Assembly (NCBI RefSeq): GCF_003019815.1
Contig: NZ_CP027773.1
Coordinates: 2,429,001-2,493,000, forward strand
Direction: 5' to 3'
DNA: 64,000 bases
DNA from: Variovorax sp. PMC12
GTDB taxonomy: Bacteria; Pseudomonadota; Gammaproteobacteria; Burkholderiales; Burkholderiaceae_C
Shown here one piece after another: positions 1 through 8,524 of this stretch (position 1 is its first letter; every line of letters begins with the position of its first letter). Below the pieces are notes generated by a model. That model ran no database searches, had not been told where the DNA came from, and saw only the letters and a program-made list of their open reading frames with translations. Made by a program: the position numbers and the translations under genes.

Positions 1-285
1 GTGTTCAACACCGCCCGCATCGAAGCGCTGGAAGTCGACAACCTGATCGAAGTGGCGCAGGCCACCATGGTTTCCGCAGCAGCCCGCAAGGAATGCCGCG
101 GCGCGCACACGGTGGAAGACTACGAACGCCCGGCGGACGACCCGGTCGCACCGCTCGGCCGCGACGACGCCAACTGGATGAAGCACACGCTCTGGTACAG
201 CGAAGACAACCGCCTGTCGTACAAGCCGGTCAAGCTTCAGCCCCTGACGGTCGCCTCGGTGCCCCCGAAGGTCCGGACATTCTAA
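1..285 (+). CDS. sdhA: succinate dehydrogenase flavoprotein subunit, C-terminal part
   Basis: Only the last 94 codons are inside the window; the gene begins to the left. SdhA is the FAD-binding catalytic subunit that oxidises succinate to fumarate on the cytoplasmic side of the inner membrane. The fragment holds the family's conserved C-terminal capping region: an arginine-rich ECRGAH motif followed by an acidic DYERP stretch and the WMKHTLWY segment, with a terminal VPPKVRTF. sdhB follows after 16 bp, as expected for an sdhCDAB operon. The GTG at position 1 is an internal codon, not a start. Confidence 0.95.
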   Translation: MFNTARIEALEVDNLIEVAQATMVSAAARKECRGAHTVEDYERPADDPVAPLGRDDANWMKHTLWYSEDNRLSYKPVKLQPLTVASVPPKVRTF

Positions 286-301
286 AAATTAGGAACATAC
301 G

Positions 302-1003
302 ATGAAGCGCACATTCCAGATCTACCGCTACGACCCGGACAAGGACGCCAAGCCCTACATGCAGACCGTCGAGATCGAACTCGACGGCCATGAGCGCATG
401 CTGCTCGACGCCCTGATGAAGCTCAAGGCGCAGGACCCGACGCTGTCGTTCCGCCGTTCGTGCCGCGAAGGCGTCTGCGGCTCCGACGCGATGAACATCA
501 ACGGCAAGAACGGTCTGGCCTGCCTGACCAACATGAACACGCTCAAGGGCACCGTGGTGCTCAAGCCGCTGCCGGGCCTGCCCGTCATCCGCGACCTGAT
601 CGTGGACATGACGCAGTTCTTCAAGCAGTACAACTCGATCAAGCCGTACCTGCAGAACGACAGCGTGCCGCCCGAGAAGGAGCGCCTGCAGTCGCCCGAA
701 GAGCGCGAAGAGCTCAACGGCCTGTACGAGTGCATCCTGTGCGCGAGCTGCTCCACGAGTTGCCCGAGCTTCTGGTGGAACCCCGACAAGTTCGTGGGCC
801 CGGCCGGCCTGCTGCAGGCCTACCGCTTCATCGCCGACAGCCGCGACGAAGCCACCGCCGAGCGCCTGGACAACCTGGAAGACCCGTACCGCCTGTTCCG
901 CTGCCACACGATCATGAACTGCGTGGACGTGTGCCCGAAGAGCCTGAACCCGACCAAGGCCATCGGCAAGATCAAGGAATTGATGGTGCGCCGCGCCATC
1001 TGA
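302..1003 (+). CDS. sdhB: succinate dehydrogenase iron-sulfur subunit
   Basis: SdhB passes electrons from the SdhA flavin to ubiquinone through three iron-sulfur clusters. The 233-residue length is normal. The N-terminal ferredoxin domain carries the [2Fe-2S] ligands in SCREGVCGSDAM and the later LAC. The C-terminal domain carries CILCASCSTSCP and CHTIMNCVDVCPK, which ligate the [4Fe-4S] and [3Fe-4S] clusters, followed by the usual ending with KAIGKIKELM. It lies 16 bp after sdhA and 31 bp before sdhE, so the three are almost certainly one transcript. The identification is secure. Confidence 0.98.
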   Translation: MKRTFQIYRYDPDKDAKPYMQTVEIELDGHERMLLDALMKLKAQDPTLSFRRSCREGVCGSDAMNINGKNGLACLTNMNTLKGTVVLKPLPGLPVIRDLIVDMTQFFKQYNSIKPYLQNDSVPPEKERLQSPEEREELNGLYECILCASCSTSCPSFWWNPDKFVGPAGLLQAYRFIADSRDEATAERLDNLEDPYRLFRCHTIMNCVDVCPKSLNPTKAIGKIKELMVRRAI

Positions 1004-1034
1004 TCCCTGATCCATATTGCCTAGAGACGCCACC

Positions 1035-1349
1035 ATGCAACCCGCCGCCGACCTCGACCAGCCGCTCAGCGAACGTGCGCTGAGCAAGCTGAAATGGCGC
1101 TGCCGGCGCGGACTGCTCGAGAACGACCTGTTCATCGCCCGCTTCTTCGAGCGACACGAATCCCGCATGACCGTGGGTCAGGCGGGAGCGATGGAGACAC
1201 TGATGGACCTGTCGGACAACGATCTCCTCGACCTCCTTCTGTGCAGAAAGGAGCCCGAGCCCGAATGGGCCGGGGCCGAGGTGGTCGCATTGCTGCAGCT
1301 GATGCGCACCGACGGTGCGCAGCGGCCCGCAATTTCTCCTTCGTCCTGA
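1035..1349 (+). CDS. sdhE: FAD assembly factor SdhE (YgfY/CptB family)
   Basis: A small (104-residue) protein of the SdhE family, which promotes covalent attachment of FAD to SdhA. The family signature RGxxE is visible as RRGLLEND near residue 27, in a helical, Leu-rich and acidic background typical of the five-helix fold. I start at the ATG at 1035; an in-frame TTG lies 18 bp upstream but would overlap the spacer after sdhB without a better ribosome site. Its place between sdhB and gltA fits its role and is common in betaproteobacteria. Confidence 0.9.
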   Translation: MQPAADLDQPLSERALSKLKWRCRRGLLENDLFIARFFERHESRMTVGQAGAMETLMDLSDNDLLDLLLCRKEPEPEWAGAEVVALLQLMRTDGAQRPAISPSS

Positions 1350-1373
1350 ATCCACCTCTGAAAGTAAACCGAA

Positions 1374-2684
1374 ATGAAAGCATCCGATACCAAGGCCACG
1401 CTGTCGTTCAGCAACGGCGGCGACAGCGTCGACCTGCCGATCTACAAGGGCACCGTGGGCCCCGACGTGATCGACATCCGCAAGCTGTACGCACAGACCG
1501 GCATGTTCACGTACGACCCGGGCTTCATGTCGACCGCCGCCTGCCAGTCGGCCATCACGTACATCGACGGCGACAAGGGCGAACTGCTGTATCGCGGCTA
1601 CCCCATCGAGCAGCTGGCCACCAACTGCGACTTCCTCGAGACCTGCCACCTGCTGCTGTACGGTGAACTGCCGGACCAGGCCAAGAAGGAAAACTTCACC
1701 AAGGTCGTGACGAACCACACCATGGTGAACGAGCAGATGCAGTTCTTCCTGCGCGGCTTCCGCCGTGATGCCCACCCGATGGCCATCATGACCGGCCTCG
1801 TGGGCGCCCTGTCGGCCTTCTATCACGACAGCACGGACATCAACAATCCCGAGCACCGCGAGATCGCCGCGATCCGCCTGATCGCGAAGATGCCCACGCT
1901 CGTGGCCATGGCCTACAAGTACACGATCGGCCAGCCGTACATGTACCCGAAGAACGACCTGAGCTACGCCGGCAACTTCCTGCACATGATGTTTGCCACG
2001 CCGTGCGAGGAGTACAAGGTGAACCCGGTGCTCGAGCGCGCGCTCGACCGCATCTTCATCCTGCACGCAGACCACGAGCAGAACGCCTCCACCTCGACGG
2101 TGCGCCTGTGCGGCTCTTCGGGCACGAACCCCTTCGCAGCCATCGCGGCCGGCGTGGCCTGCCTCTGGGGCCCGGCCCACGGCGGCGCCAACGAAGCAGC
2201 ACTGAACATGCTGTACGACATCCAGAAGGAAGGCGGCGTCGAGAAGATCGGCGAGTTCATCAAGAAGGTCAAGGACAAGAACTCGAACGTCAAGCTCATG
2301 GGCTTCGGCCACCGCGTGTACAAGAACTACGACCCGCGCGCCAAGCTGATGCAGGAAACCTGCAACGAAGTGCTGACCGAGCTGGGCCTGGAGCAAGACC
2401 CGCTGTTCAAGCTCGCCAAGGAACTGGAAAAGATCGCCCTGGAAGACGAGTACTTCGTGTCGCGCAAGCTGTACCCGAACGTCGACTTCTACTCGGGCAT
2501 CGTGCAGCGCGCCATCGGCATCCCGGTGCCGCTGTTCACCGCGATCTTCGCGCTGGCCCGCACGGTCGGCTGGATCGCCCAGCTGAACGAAATGATCGGC
2601 GACCCCGAGTACAAGATCGGCCGCCCGCGCCAGCTGTTCGAAGGCTCGCCGAAGCGTGACGTGAAGCCGATCTCGGCTCGCTGA
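1374..2684 (+). CDS. gltA: citrate synthase
   Basis: Condenses oxaloacetate and acetyl-CoA to citrate, the entry step of the TCA cycle. At 436 residues it matches the long NADH-sensitive hexameric class of Gram-negative bacteria. Visible motifs are LHADHEQNAST, GPAHGGANEA (active-site His), GFGHRVYKNYDPR (second active-site His and substrate Arg) and the C-terminal GRPRQLF, followed by a short basic tail. It starts 24 bp after sdhE, so it is probably read from the sdh operon, and an intrinsic terminator begins 24 bp after its stop. Confidence 0.98.
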   Translation: MKASDTKATLSFSNGGDSVDLPIYKGTVGPDVIDIRKLYAQTGMFTYDPGFMSTAACQSAITYIDGDKGELLYRGYPIEQLATNCDFLETCHLLLYGELPDQAKKENFTKVVTNHTMVNEQMQFFLRGFRRDAHPMAIMTGLVGALSAFYHDSTDINNPEHREIAAIRLIAKMPTLVAMAYKYTIGQPYMYPKNDLSYAGNFLHMMFATPCEEYKVNPVLERALDRIFILHADHEQNASTSTVRLCGSSGTNPFAAIAAGVACLWGPAHGGANEAALNMLYDIQKEGGVEKIGEFIKKVKDKNSNVKLMGFGHRVYKNYDPRAKLMQETCNEVLTELGLEQDPLFKLAKELEKIALEDEYFVSRKLYPNVDFYSGIVQRAIGIPVPLFTAIFALARTVGWIAQLNEMIGDPEYKIGRPRQLFEGSPKRDVKPISAR

Positions 2685-2708
2685 TCGAGCGCTGCTCGAC
2701 CTTTGAAG

Positions 2709-2732
2709 AAGCTGCCTCCGGGCAGCTTTTTT
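2709..2732 (+). terminator. intrinsic terminator after gltA
   Basis: An 8-bp stem (AAGCTGCC at 2709-2716 pairing with GGCAGCTT at 2721-2728) with a TCCG tetraloop runs into six T residues. It ends the sdh-gltA transcript. Confidence 0.9.
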
Positions 2733-2861
2733 CGTTTGGAGGCCACTGGCGCCCGACGCTCTTCGCCAGCGGGCACTGAGGTCATCGCATATCACGATGG
2801 CTTCAAGGGAAAAACAAGAAGAAAATAGTCAACTCATCGCCAGCCGCGATGCCCAAGCCCC

Positions 2862-3806
2862 ATGAGCACCTCAGAACGCAACTTCGCCCGCCGCATCGAC
2901 CTCACGTCGCTGCAGCTGTTCGTGGCCGTGTGCGAACTGGGCAGCATCGGCCGCGCGTCGGAGCGCGAGTTCATCGCGGCGTCGGCCATCAGCAAGCGGC
3001 TGTCCGACCTCGAAGCCACGCTGGGCACCACCCTGCTCTACCGCCATGCGCGCGGCGTCGACCTCACGCCGGCCGGCGAAAGCCTGCTGCACCATGCGCG
3101 CTCGGTGCTCTACAGCCTCGAGAAGATGCAGGGCGAGCTCAGCGAGTACGCCGACGGCGTGCGCGGCCATGTTCGGGTGCATGCCAACATTTCGGCCATC
3201 GTGCAGTTCCTGCCTGAAGACCTGGGCGTGTTCACGCGGGCGCACGAGGCCATCAAGATCGACCTCGAGGAGCACCTGAGCAGCGAGGTGATCCGTGCGG
3301 TGCAGGAAGGCGCGGCCGACCTCGGCGTGTGCCACGTAGCCGGCGGCGCGGGCGAGCTGCAGAGCCTTTCCTACCGGCACGACCGCCTTGCGCTCATCGT
3401 GCCCACCGGCCACGTGCTGGCCGCACGAGGCGCCATCGAGTTCATCGACTCGCTCGACTTCGACCACGTCGGCCTGCACACCAACAGCTCGATCTACGTC
3501 GCCATGCACGAGGCGGCATTGAATGCCGGGCGAAGCATCAAGCTGCGCATCCACGTCACGGGCCTGGACGCCATGTGCCGGATGATCGAGAACGGCCTGG
3601 GCATCGGCGTGATGCCGCAGCGCGCCTTCGAGCTGATGCAGAACGGCATCGGCCGCGGCCTGGCGAGCATCGCCCTGAACGACGCGTGGGCGGCACGCGA
3701 GATCCGCCTCGTGGCGCGCGATTTCTCCACCCTGCCGGTGGCCGCGCGGTCGCTGGTGAACCACCTGCACGCCGCCGCGGACGCGGCAAAACAACTCGCG
3801 GCCTGA
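2862..3806 (+). CDS. LysR-family transcriptional regulator
   Basis: A 314-residue LysR-type regulator. The N-terminal winged helix-turn-helix is clear (residues about 8-70: LQLFVAVCELGSIGRA, then SAISKRLSDLE and the DLTPAG turn). The rest is the periplasmic-binding-protein-like effector domain with the usual LALIVP and GLGIGVMPQRAF segments. It is codirectional with leuC and ends 61 bp before it, so control of leuCDB is a reasonable guess, but LysR genes are usually divergent from their targets and the effector cannot be read from sequence. An imperfect palindrome lies 63-79 bp upstream of the start. Confidence 0.9.
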   Translation: MSTSERNFARRIDLTSLQLFVAVCELGSIGRASEREFIAASAISKRLSDLEATLGTTLLYRHARGVDLTPAGESLLHHARSVLYSLEKMQGELSEYADGVRGHVRVHANISAIVQFLPEDLGVFTRAHEAIKIDLEEHLSSEVIRAVQEGAADLGVCHVAGGAGELQSLSYRHDRLALIVPTGHVLAARGAIEFIDSLDFDHVGLHTNSSIYVAMHEAALNAGRSIKLRIHVTGLDAMCRMIENGLGIGVMPQRAFELMQNGIGRGLASIALNDAWAAREIRLVARDFSTLPVAARSLVNHLHAAADAAKQLAA

Positions 3807-3867
3807 ACCCACATTGCAGCCGCACACACGGACAATCCATTTCCCCACGAAAGACAAAGAGACCGAC

Positions 3868-5289
3868 ATGGCACGCACGCTCTACGACAAGATCTGGGAC
3901 GAACACGTCGTCCACACCGAGGAAGACGGCACCGCGATCCTCTACATCGACCGCCACCTGGTGCATGAAGTCACCAGCCCGCAGGCCTTCGAAGGCCTGC
4001 GCGAAGCCGGCCGCAAGCTGTGGCGCATCAGCTCGGTCGTGGCCACGGCCGACCACAACACGCCCACCACGGGCTGGGAGCGCGGCTACGAAGGCATCGC
4101 CGACCCGACCAGCAAGGAACAGGTCACCACGCTGGACCACAACATCGCCGAATTCGGCGCCGCCGCGTTCTTCCCGTTCCTGAGCAAGCGCCAGGGCATC
4201 GTGCACGTGATCGGCCCCGAATCGGGCGCGACGCTGCCGGGCATGACTGTCGTCTGCGGCGACTCGCACACCTCCACGCACGGCGCGTTCGGCGCGCTGG
4301 CGCACGGCATCGGCACCAGCGAGGTCGAGCACGTCATGGCCACGCAGACGCTGCTGGGCAAGAAGGCGAAGAATATGCTCGTGAAGGTCGAGGGCAAGCT
4401 GCCGCTGGGCTGCACGGCCAAGGACATCGTGCTGGCCATCATCGGCAAGATCGGCACCGCCGGCGGCACGGGCTACACCATCGAGTTCGCGGGCTCGGCC
4501 ATTCGCGACCTGAGCATGGAAGGCCGCATGACGGTCTGCAACATGGCCATCGAGGCCGGTGCGCGCGCCGGGCTGGTGGCGGTCGACGAGAAGACCATCA
4601 GCTACGTCAAGGGCCGCCCGCTCGCGCCCACCGGCGTGGAGTGGGAGCAGGCCGTGAGCTACTGGCGCACGCTGCAGTCCGACCCGGGCGCGAAGTTCGA
4701 TGCCGTGGTGGAGCTCGACGCCACGCAGATCCAGCCGCAGGTCACCTGGGGCACCTCGCCCGAGATGGTGGTCGAGATCAACGGCCGCGTGCCCGATCCC
4801 GACAAGGAGAAGGACGCGAGCAAGCGCGGCGCCATCGAGCGCGCCCTGGTCTACATGGGCCTGGAGCCCAACAAGGCCATGAACGACATCTTCATCGACA
4901 AGGTGTTCATCGGCTCGTGCACCAACAGCCGCATCGAAGACATGCGCGAAGCCGCCGCCGTGGTCAAGAAGCTGGGCCAGAAGGTCGCGAAGAACGTGAA
5001 GCTGGCCATGGTCGTGCCCGGCTCGGGCGTGGTGAAGGAACAGGCCGAGCGCGAAGGCCTCGACGTGATCTTCAAGGCCGCGGGCTTCGAATGGCGCGAG
5101 CCCGGCTGCTCGATGTGCCTGGCCATGAACGCCGACCGCCTGGAACCCGGCGAGCGCTGCGCATCGACCAGCAACCGCAACTTCGAAGGCCGCCAGGGCG
5201 CCGGCGGCCGCACCCACCTCGTGAGCCCGGCCATGGCCGCCGCCGCCGCCGTGCACGGCCATTTCGTCGACGTGCGCACTTTTGCCTGA
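3868..5289 (+). CDS. leuC: 3-isopropylmalate dehydratase large subunit
   Basis: With LeuD it isomerises 2-isopropylmalate to 3-isopropylmalate in leucine synthesis. The aconitase-type [4Fe-4S] ligands are present: Cys351 in IGSCTNSR and Cys414/Cys417 in GCSMC. Other family marks include VCGDSHTSTHGAFG and the GRTHLVSP ending. The chosen ATG at 3868 gives 473 residues and a normal ARTLYDKIWDEHVV start; an in-frame upstream ATG at 3814 would add 18 residues with no family support and nearly abut the LysR stop. leuD follows after 24 bp. Confidence 0.98.
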   Translation: MARTLYDKIWDEHVVHTEEDGTAILYIDRHLVHEVTSPQAFEGLREAGRKLWRISSVVATADHNTPTTGWERGYEGIADPTSKEQVTTLDHNIAEFGAAAFFPFLSKRQGIVHVIGPESGATLPGMTVVCGDSHTSTHGAFGALAHGIGTSEVEHVMATQTLLGKKAKNMLVKVEGKLPLGCTAKDIVLAIIGKIGTAGGTGYTIEFAGSAIRDLSMEGRMTVCNMAIEAGARAGLVAVDEKTISYVKGRPLAPTGVEWEQAVSYWRTLQSDPGAKFDAVVELDATQIQPQVTWGTSPEMVVEINGRVPDPDKEKDASKRGAIERALVYMGLEPNKAMNDIFIDKVFIGSCTNSRIEDMREAAAVVKKLGQKVAKNVKLAMVVPGSGVVKEQAEREGLDVIFKAAGFEWREPGCSMCLAMNADRLEPGERCASTSNRNFEGRQGAGGRTHLVSPAMAAAAAVHGHFVDVRTFA

Positions 5290-5313
5290 TCTGGCCTGAC
5301 CTGGAGACATCAC

Positions 5314-5970
5314 ATGCAGAAATTCACCGTGCACAAGGGCCTCGTGGCGCCGATGGACCGCGAGAACGTCGACACCGACGCCATCATTCCCAAGCAGTTC
5401 CTCAAGTCGATCAAGAAGACCGGCTTCGGCGTGAACCTGTTCGACGAGTGGCGCTACCTCGATCCGGGCCTGCCCGGCCAGGATCCGGCCAGCCGCAAGC
5501 CGAACCCCGACTTCGTGCTCAACCAGCCGCGCTACGCAGGCGCCTCGGTGCTGCTGGCGCGCAAGAACTTCGGCTGCGGCTCGTCGCGCGAACATGCGCC
5601 GTGGGCGCTCGACCAGTACGGCTTCCGCGCGATCATCGCGCCGAGCTATGCCGACATCTTCTTCAACAACAGCTTCAAGAACGGCCTGCTGCCGATCGTG
5701 CTGTCCGAAGCACAGGTGGGCCAGCTGTTCGACGAGACCTTCGCCTTCCCCGGCTATACGCTGACCATCGACCTGGAGCGCCAGGTGGTGGTGAAGCCCG
5801 ACGGCCAGGAGTTCGCGTTCGACGTGCAGGCCTTCCGCAAGTACTGCCTGATCAACGGGCTGGACGACATCGGCCTCACGCTGCGCCACAAGGACAAGAT
5901 CAAGGCCTTCGAGGCCGAGCGCCTGGCGCAGAAGCCCTGGCTCGCGCATACGATGCTGGCCAACGCCTGA
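5314..5970 (+). CDS. leuD: 3-isopropylmalate dehydratase small subunit
   Basis: The small (218-residue) swivelling-domain partner of LeuC. Recognisable segments are the DTDAIIPKQFLK start, the NFGCGSSREHAPWAL substrate-binding loop and the FFNNSFKNGLLPI stretch, all diagnostic of bacterial LeuD. It follows leuC by 24 bp and precedes leuB by 36 bp. Some relatives are thought to carry a small entericidin-type gene between leuC and leuD; there is no room for one here. Confidence 0.97.
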   Translation: MQKFTVHKGLVAPMDRENVDTDAIIPKQFLKSIKKTGFGVNLFDEWRYLDPGLPGQDPASRKPNPDFVLNQPRYAGASVLLARKNFGCGSSREHAPWALDQYGFRAIIAPSYADIFFNNSFKNGLLPIVLSEAQVGQLFDETFAFPGYTLTIDLERQVVVKPDGQEFAFDVQAFRKYCLINGLDDIGLTLRHKDKIKAFEAERLAQKPWLAHTMLANA

Positions 5971-6006
5971 ACGCGTTCCGTTTCTTCTCTTCTACACACG
6001 ACAAAA

Positions 6007-7095
6007 ATGAAAATCGCAGTTCTCCCGGGTGACGGCATCGGCACCGAAATCGTGGCCGAAGCGGTCAAGGTGCTCGACGTCCTCGACCTGAAGTTCGAGA
6101 TGGAATCGGCGCTGGTCGGCGGTGCCGCCTACGAGGCGCACGGCCATCCGCTGCCCGAATCGACGCTCAAGCTGGCCAAGGAATCCGACGCGGTGCTGTT
6201 CGGCGCCGTCGGCGACTGGAAATACGACAAGCTCGACCGGCCGCTGCGCCCCGAGCAGGCCATCCTGGGCCTGCGCAAGAACCTGGGCCTGTTCGCCAAC
6301 TTCCGCCCGGCCATCTGCTACGAGGAACTGGTGGACGCCTCGAGCCTGAAGCCCGAGCTGATCGCTGGCCTGGACATCCTGATCATCCGCGAGCTCACCG
6401 GCGACATCTACTTCGGCCAGCCGCGCGGCCGCCGCACGGCCGTCGACGGCCACTTCCCGGGCGCCGAGGAAGCCTTCGACACCATGCGCTATTCGCGCCC
6501 CGAGATCGAGCGCATCGCGCGCGTGGCCTTCGAGGCGGCACGCAAGCGCAGCAAGCGCGTGACCAGCGTGGACAAGAACAACGTGCTGGAAACCTCGCAG
6601 CTGTGGAAAGACGTGATGCTCGACGTCGCGAAGGAATATCCGGACGTCGAGCTCGACCACATGCTGGTCGACAACGCGGCCATGCAGCTCGTGAAAGCGC
6701 CCAAGAAGTTCGACGTGGTGGTCACCGGCAACATGTTCGGCGACATCCTCTCGGACGAGGCCGCGATGCTCACCGGCTCCATCGGCATGCTGCCCTCGGC
6801 GTCGCTCAATTCGAGCAACCAGGGCCTGTACGAGCCCAGCCATGGCAGCGCCCCGGACATTGCCGGCAAGGGGGTTGCCAATCCTTTGGCTACAATACTG
6901 TCCGCTGCCATGATGCTCCGCTTCTCACTCAACCAAGCCGAGGCTGCCGACCGTATCGAGTCGGCGGTCAAGGTCGTGCTGGCCTCCGGCCTGCGCACGG
7001 GTGACATCTGGTCTGAAGGTACGAAGCGCGTCGGCACCCGCGAAATGGGCGACGCGGTCGTTGCAGCAATCACCAAAAAGACGATTACCGGCTAA
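6007..7095 (+). CDS. leuB: 3-isopropylmalate dehydrogenase
   Basis: Oxidatively decarboxylates 3-isopropylmalate with NAD, third step of leucine synthesis. The 362-residue length is typical. Motifs are LPGDGIGTEIV at the N-terminus, RELTGDIYFGQPRG in the substrate pocket, SVDKNNVLETS, the metal-binding NMFGDILSDEAAML, and EPSHGSAPDIAGKG in the NAD site. Near codons 290-300 the codon use breaks abruptly from GC-ending to AT-ending codons (around 6881-6906), which may reflect an embedded promoter for asd. Confidence 0.98.
   Translation: MKIAVLPGDGIGTEIVAEAVKVLDVLDLKFEMESALVGGAAYEAHGHPLPESTLKLAKESDAVLFGAVGDWKYDKLDRPLRPEQAILGLRKNLGLFANFRPAICYEELVDASSLKPELIAGLDILIIRELTGDIYFGQPRGRRTAVDGHFPGAEEAFDTMRYSRPEIERIARVAFEAARKRSKRVTSVDKNNVLETSQLWKDVMLDVAKEYPDVELDHMLVDNAAMQLVKAPKKFDVVVTGNMFGDILSDEAAMLTGSIGMLPSASLNSSNQGLYEPSHGSAPDIAGKGVANPLATILSAAMMLRFSLNQAEAADRIESAVKVVLASGLRTGDIWSEGTKRVGTREMGDAVVAAITKKTITG
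6885..6897 (+). promoter_or_regulatory. possible internal promoter (-10 TACAAT) for asd inside leuB
   Basis: A TTTGGCTACAATA string lies in a run of codons that are rare for this genome (AAT CCT TTG GCT ACA ATA). The TACAAT hexamer at 6891-6896 matches five of six -10 bases and would start a transcript about 285 bp before asd. No convincing -35 is visible. Confidence 0.3.
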
Positions 7096-7185
7096 CCGCA
7101 GCCCGCTTCGTCACGCCCCTCCCCGGCTCGACGAGTCGGGGGCAAAAAAAGACAACTTTTTCTTTTTTCATAAGGGCAAACTGAA

Positions 7186-8355
7186 ATGGCGAACGCATCT
7201 CAACCTCTGGTCGGCCTCGTTGGCTGGCGCGGCATGGTCGGCTCGGTCCTGATGGACCGCATGCAGGCCGAAGGCGACTTCGGTCTGATCGAGCCGATCT
7301 TCTTCTCGACCTCCAACGCCGGCGGCAAGGCCCCGGCCATGGCCAAGAACGAGACCGCGCTGAAGGATGCGAACGACATCGAAGCACTGAAGAAGTGCGA
7401 CATCGTCATCACCTGCCAGGGCGGCGACTACACCAGCGAGGTGTTTCCCAAGCTGCGCGCCGCGGGCTGGAACGGCCACTGGATCGATGCCGCCTCCACC
7501 CTGCGCATGAAGGATGACGCCATCATCGTGCTCGACCCGGTGAACCTGCCGGTCATCGAGAACGCGCTGGCCAAGGGCGGCAAGAACTGGATCGGCGGCA
7601 ACTGCACCGTGAGCTGCATGCTCATGGGCGTGGGCGCCCTCTACAAGGCCGGCCTGGTCGAGTGGATGACCAGCATGACCTACCAGGCAGCCTCTGGCGG
7701 CGGCGCGCAGCACATGCGCGAACTGCTGACCCAGTTCGGCACCCTGAACGCCGAAGTGCGCGCGCTGCTGGACGACCCGAAGTCGGCCATCCTCGAAATC
7801 GACCGCAAGGTGCTGCACAAGCAGCAGAACCTGAGCGCGGCCGAGACCGCCAACTTCGGCGCACCGCTGGGCGGCTCGCTGATCCCCTGGATCGACAAGG
7901 ACCTGGGCCTGGGCAAGAGCCAGGACGATGCCGAATGGGGCATGTCCAAGGAAGAATGGAAGGGCGGCGCCGAGACCAACAAGATCCTGGGCCAGGGCGC
8001 GGGCTTCGGCACCGCCGCCGTGCCGGTCGATGGCTTCTGCGTGCGCATCGGCGCCATGCGCTGCCATAGCCAGGCGCTGACCTTCAAGCTCAAGAAGAAC
8101 GTTCCGCTGGCCGACATCGAAGCGATGATCGCCGCCGACAACCCGTGGGCGAAGGTCGTGCCGAACACGCGGGAAGCAACGGTCAAGGACCTCACGCCGG
8201 TGGCGGTGACGGGCACCATGAACATTCCGGTCGGCCGCATCCGCAAGCTGGCGATGGGCCCGGAATACGTTGGCGCATTCACCATCGGCGACCAATTGCT
8301 GTGGGGCGCTGCGGAACCGCTGCGCCGCATGCTGCGCATCCTGCTCGAAGCCTGA
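7186..8355 (+). CDS. asd: aspartate-semialdehyde dehydrogenase
   Basis: Reduces aspartyl phosphate to aspartate semialdehyde, the branch point for lysine, diaminopimelate, threonine and methionine. The 389-residue protein is of the Gram-negative class: GWRGMVGSVLMDRM forms the NADP loop, Cys140 in GNCTVS is the catalytic nucleophile, SGGGAQHMREL and GRIRKL contact substrate. It follows leuB by 90 bp. That spacer holds an imperfect 9-bp hairpin at 7121-7141 and an A-rich then T-rich tract that could form a weak second hairpin just before the start. Confidence 0.97.
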   Translation: MANASQPLVGLVGWRGMVGSVLMDRMQAEGDFGLIEPIFFSTSNAGGKAPAMAKNETALKDANDIEALKKCDIVITCQGGDYTSEVFPKLRAAGWNGHWIDAASTLRMKDDAIIVLDPVNLPVIENALAKGGKNWIGGNCTVSCMLMGVGALYKAGLVEWMTSMTYQAASGGGAQHMRELLTQFGTLNAEVRALLDDPKSAILEIDRKVLHKQQNLSAAETANFGAPLGGSLIPWIDKDLGLGKSQDDAEWGMSKEEWKGGAETNKILGQGAGFGTAAVPVDGFCVRIGAMRCHSQALTFKLKKNVPLADIEAMIAADNPWAKVVPNTREATVKDLTPVAVTGTMNIPVGRIRKLAMGPEYVGAFTIGDQLLWGAAEPLRRMLRILLEA

Positions 8356-8389
8356 TGCGGGGTGCTCAGGGCCTTTTGAAACACAAATT

Positions 8390-8405
8390 GTTGCCGAAAG
8401 GCAAC
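8390..8405 (+). promoter_or_regulatory. GNRA-looped hairpin between asd and fimV
   Basis: A perfect 6-bp stem (GTTGCC / GGCAAC) closed by GAAA sits in the 169-bp spacer, 119 bp before the fimV start. It lacks a T-tract, so it looks like a leader structure or an operator rather than a terminator. Function unknown. Confidence 0.35.
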
Positions 8406-8524
8406 ATAAGATGTGATCGTAAGTATGCGCGCACTGGGTAGAAATGGCGCATTGCCTTGTCAGTGCGTAGTGATGGTGCTAACGTCCTCTTACAAATTCT
8501 GGGCCTGAGCCGCCCCCTATCAGC

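Noticed and set aside
7121..7165. Possible terminator between leuB and asd
   Set aside because: The 9-bp hairpin contains a G-T pair and is followed by A residues rather than T in the plus direction; asd is expected to be read from upstream.
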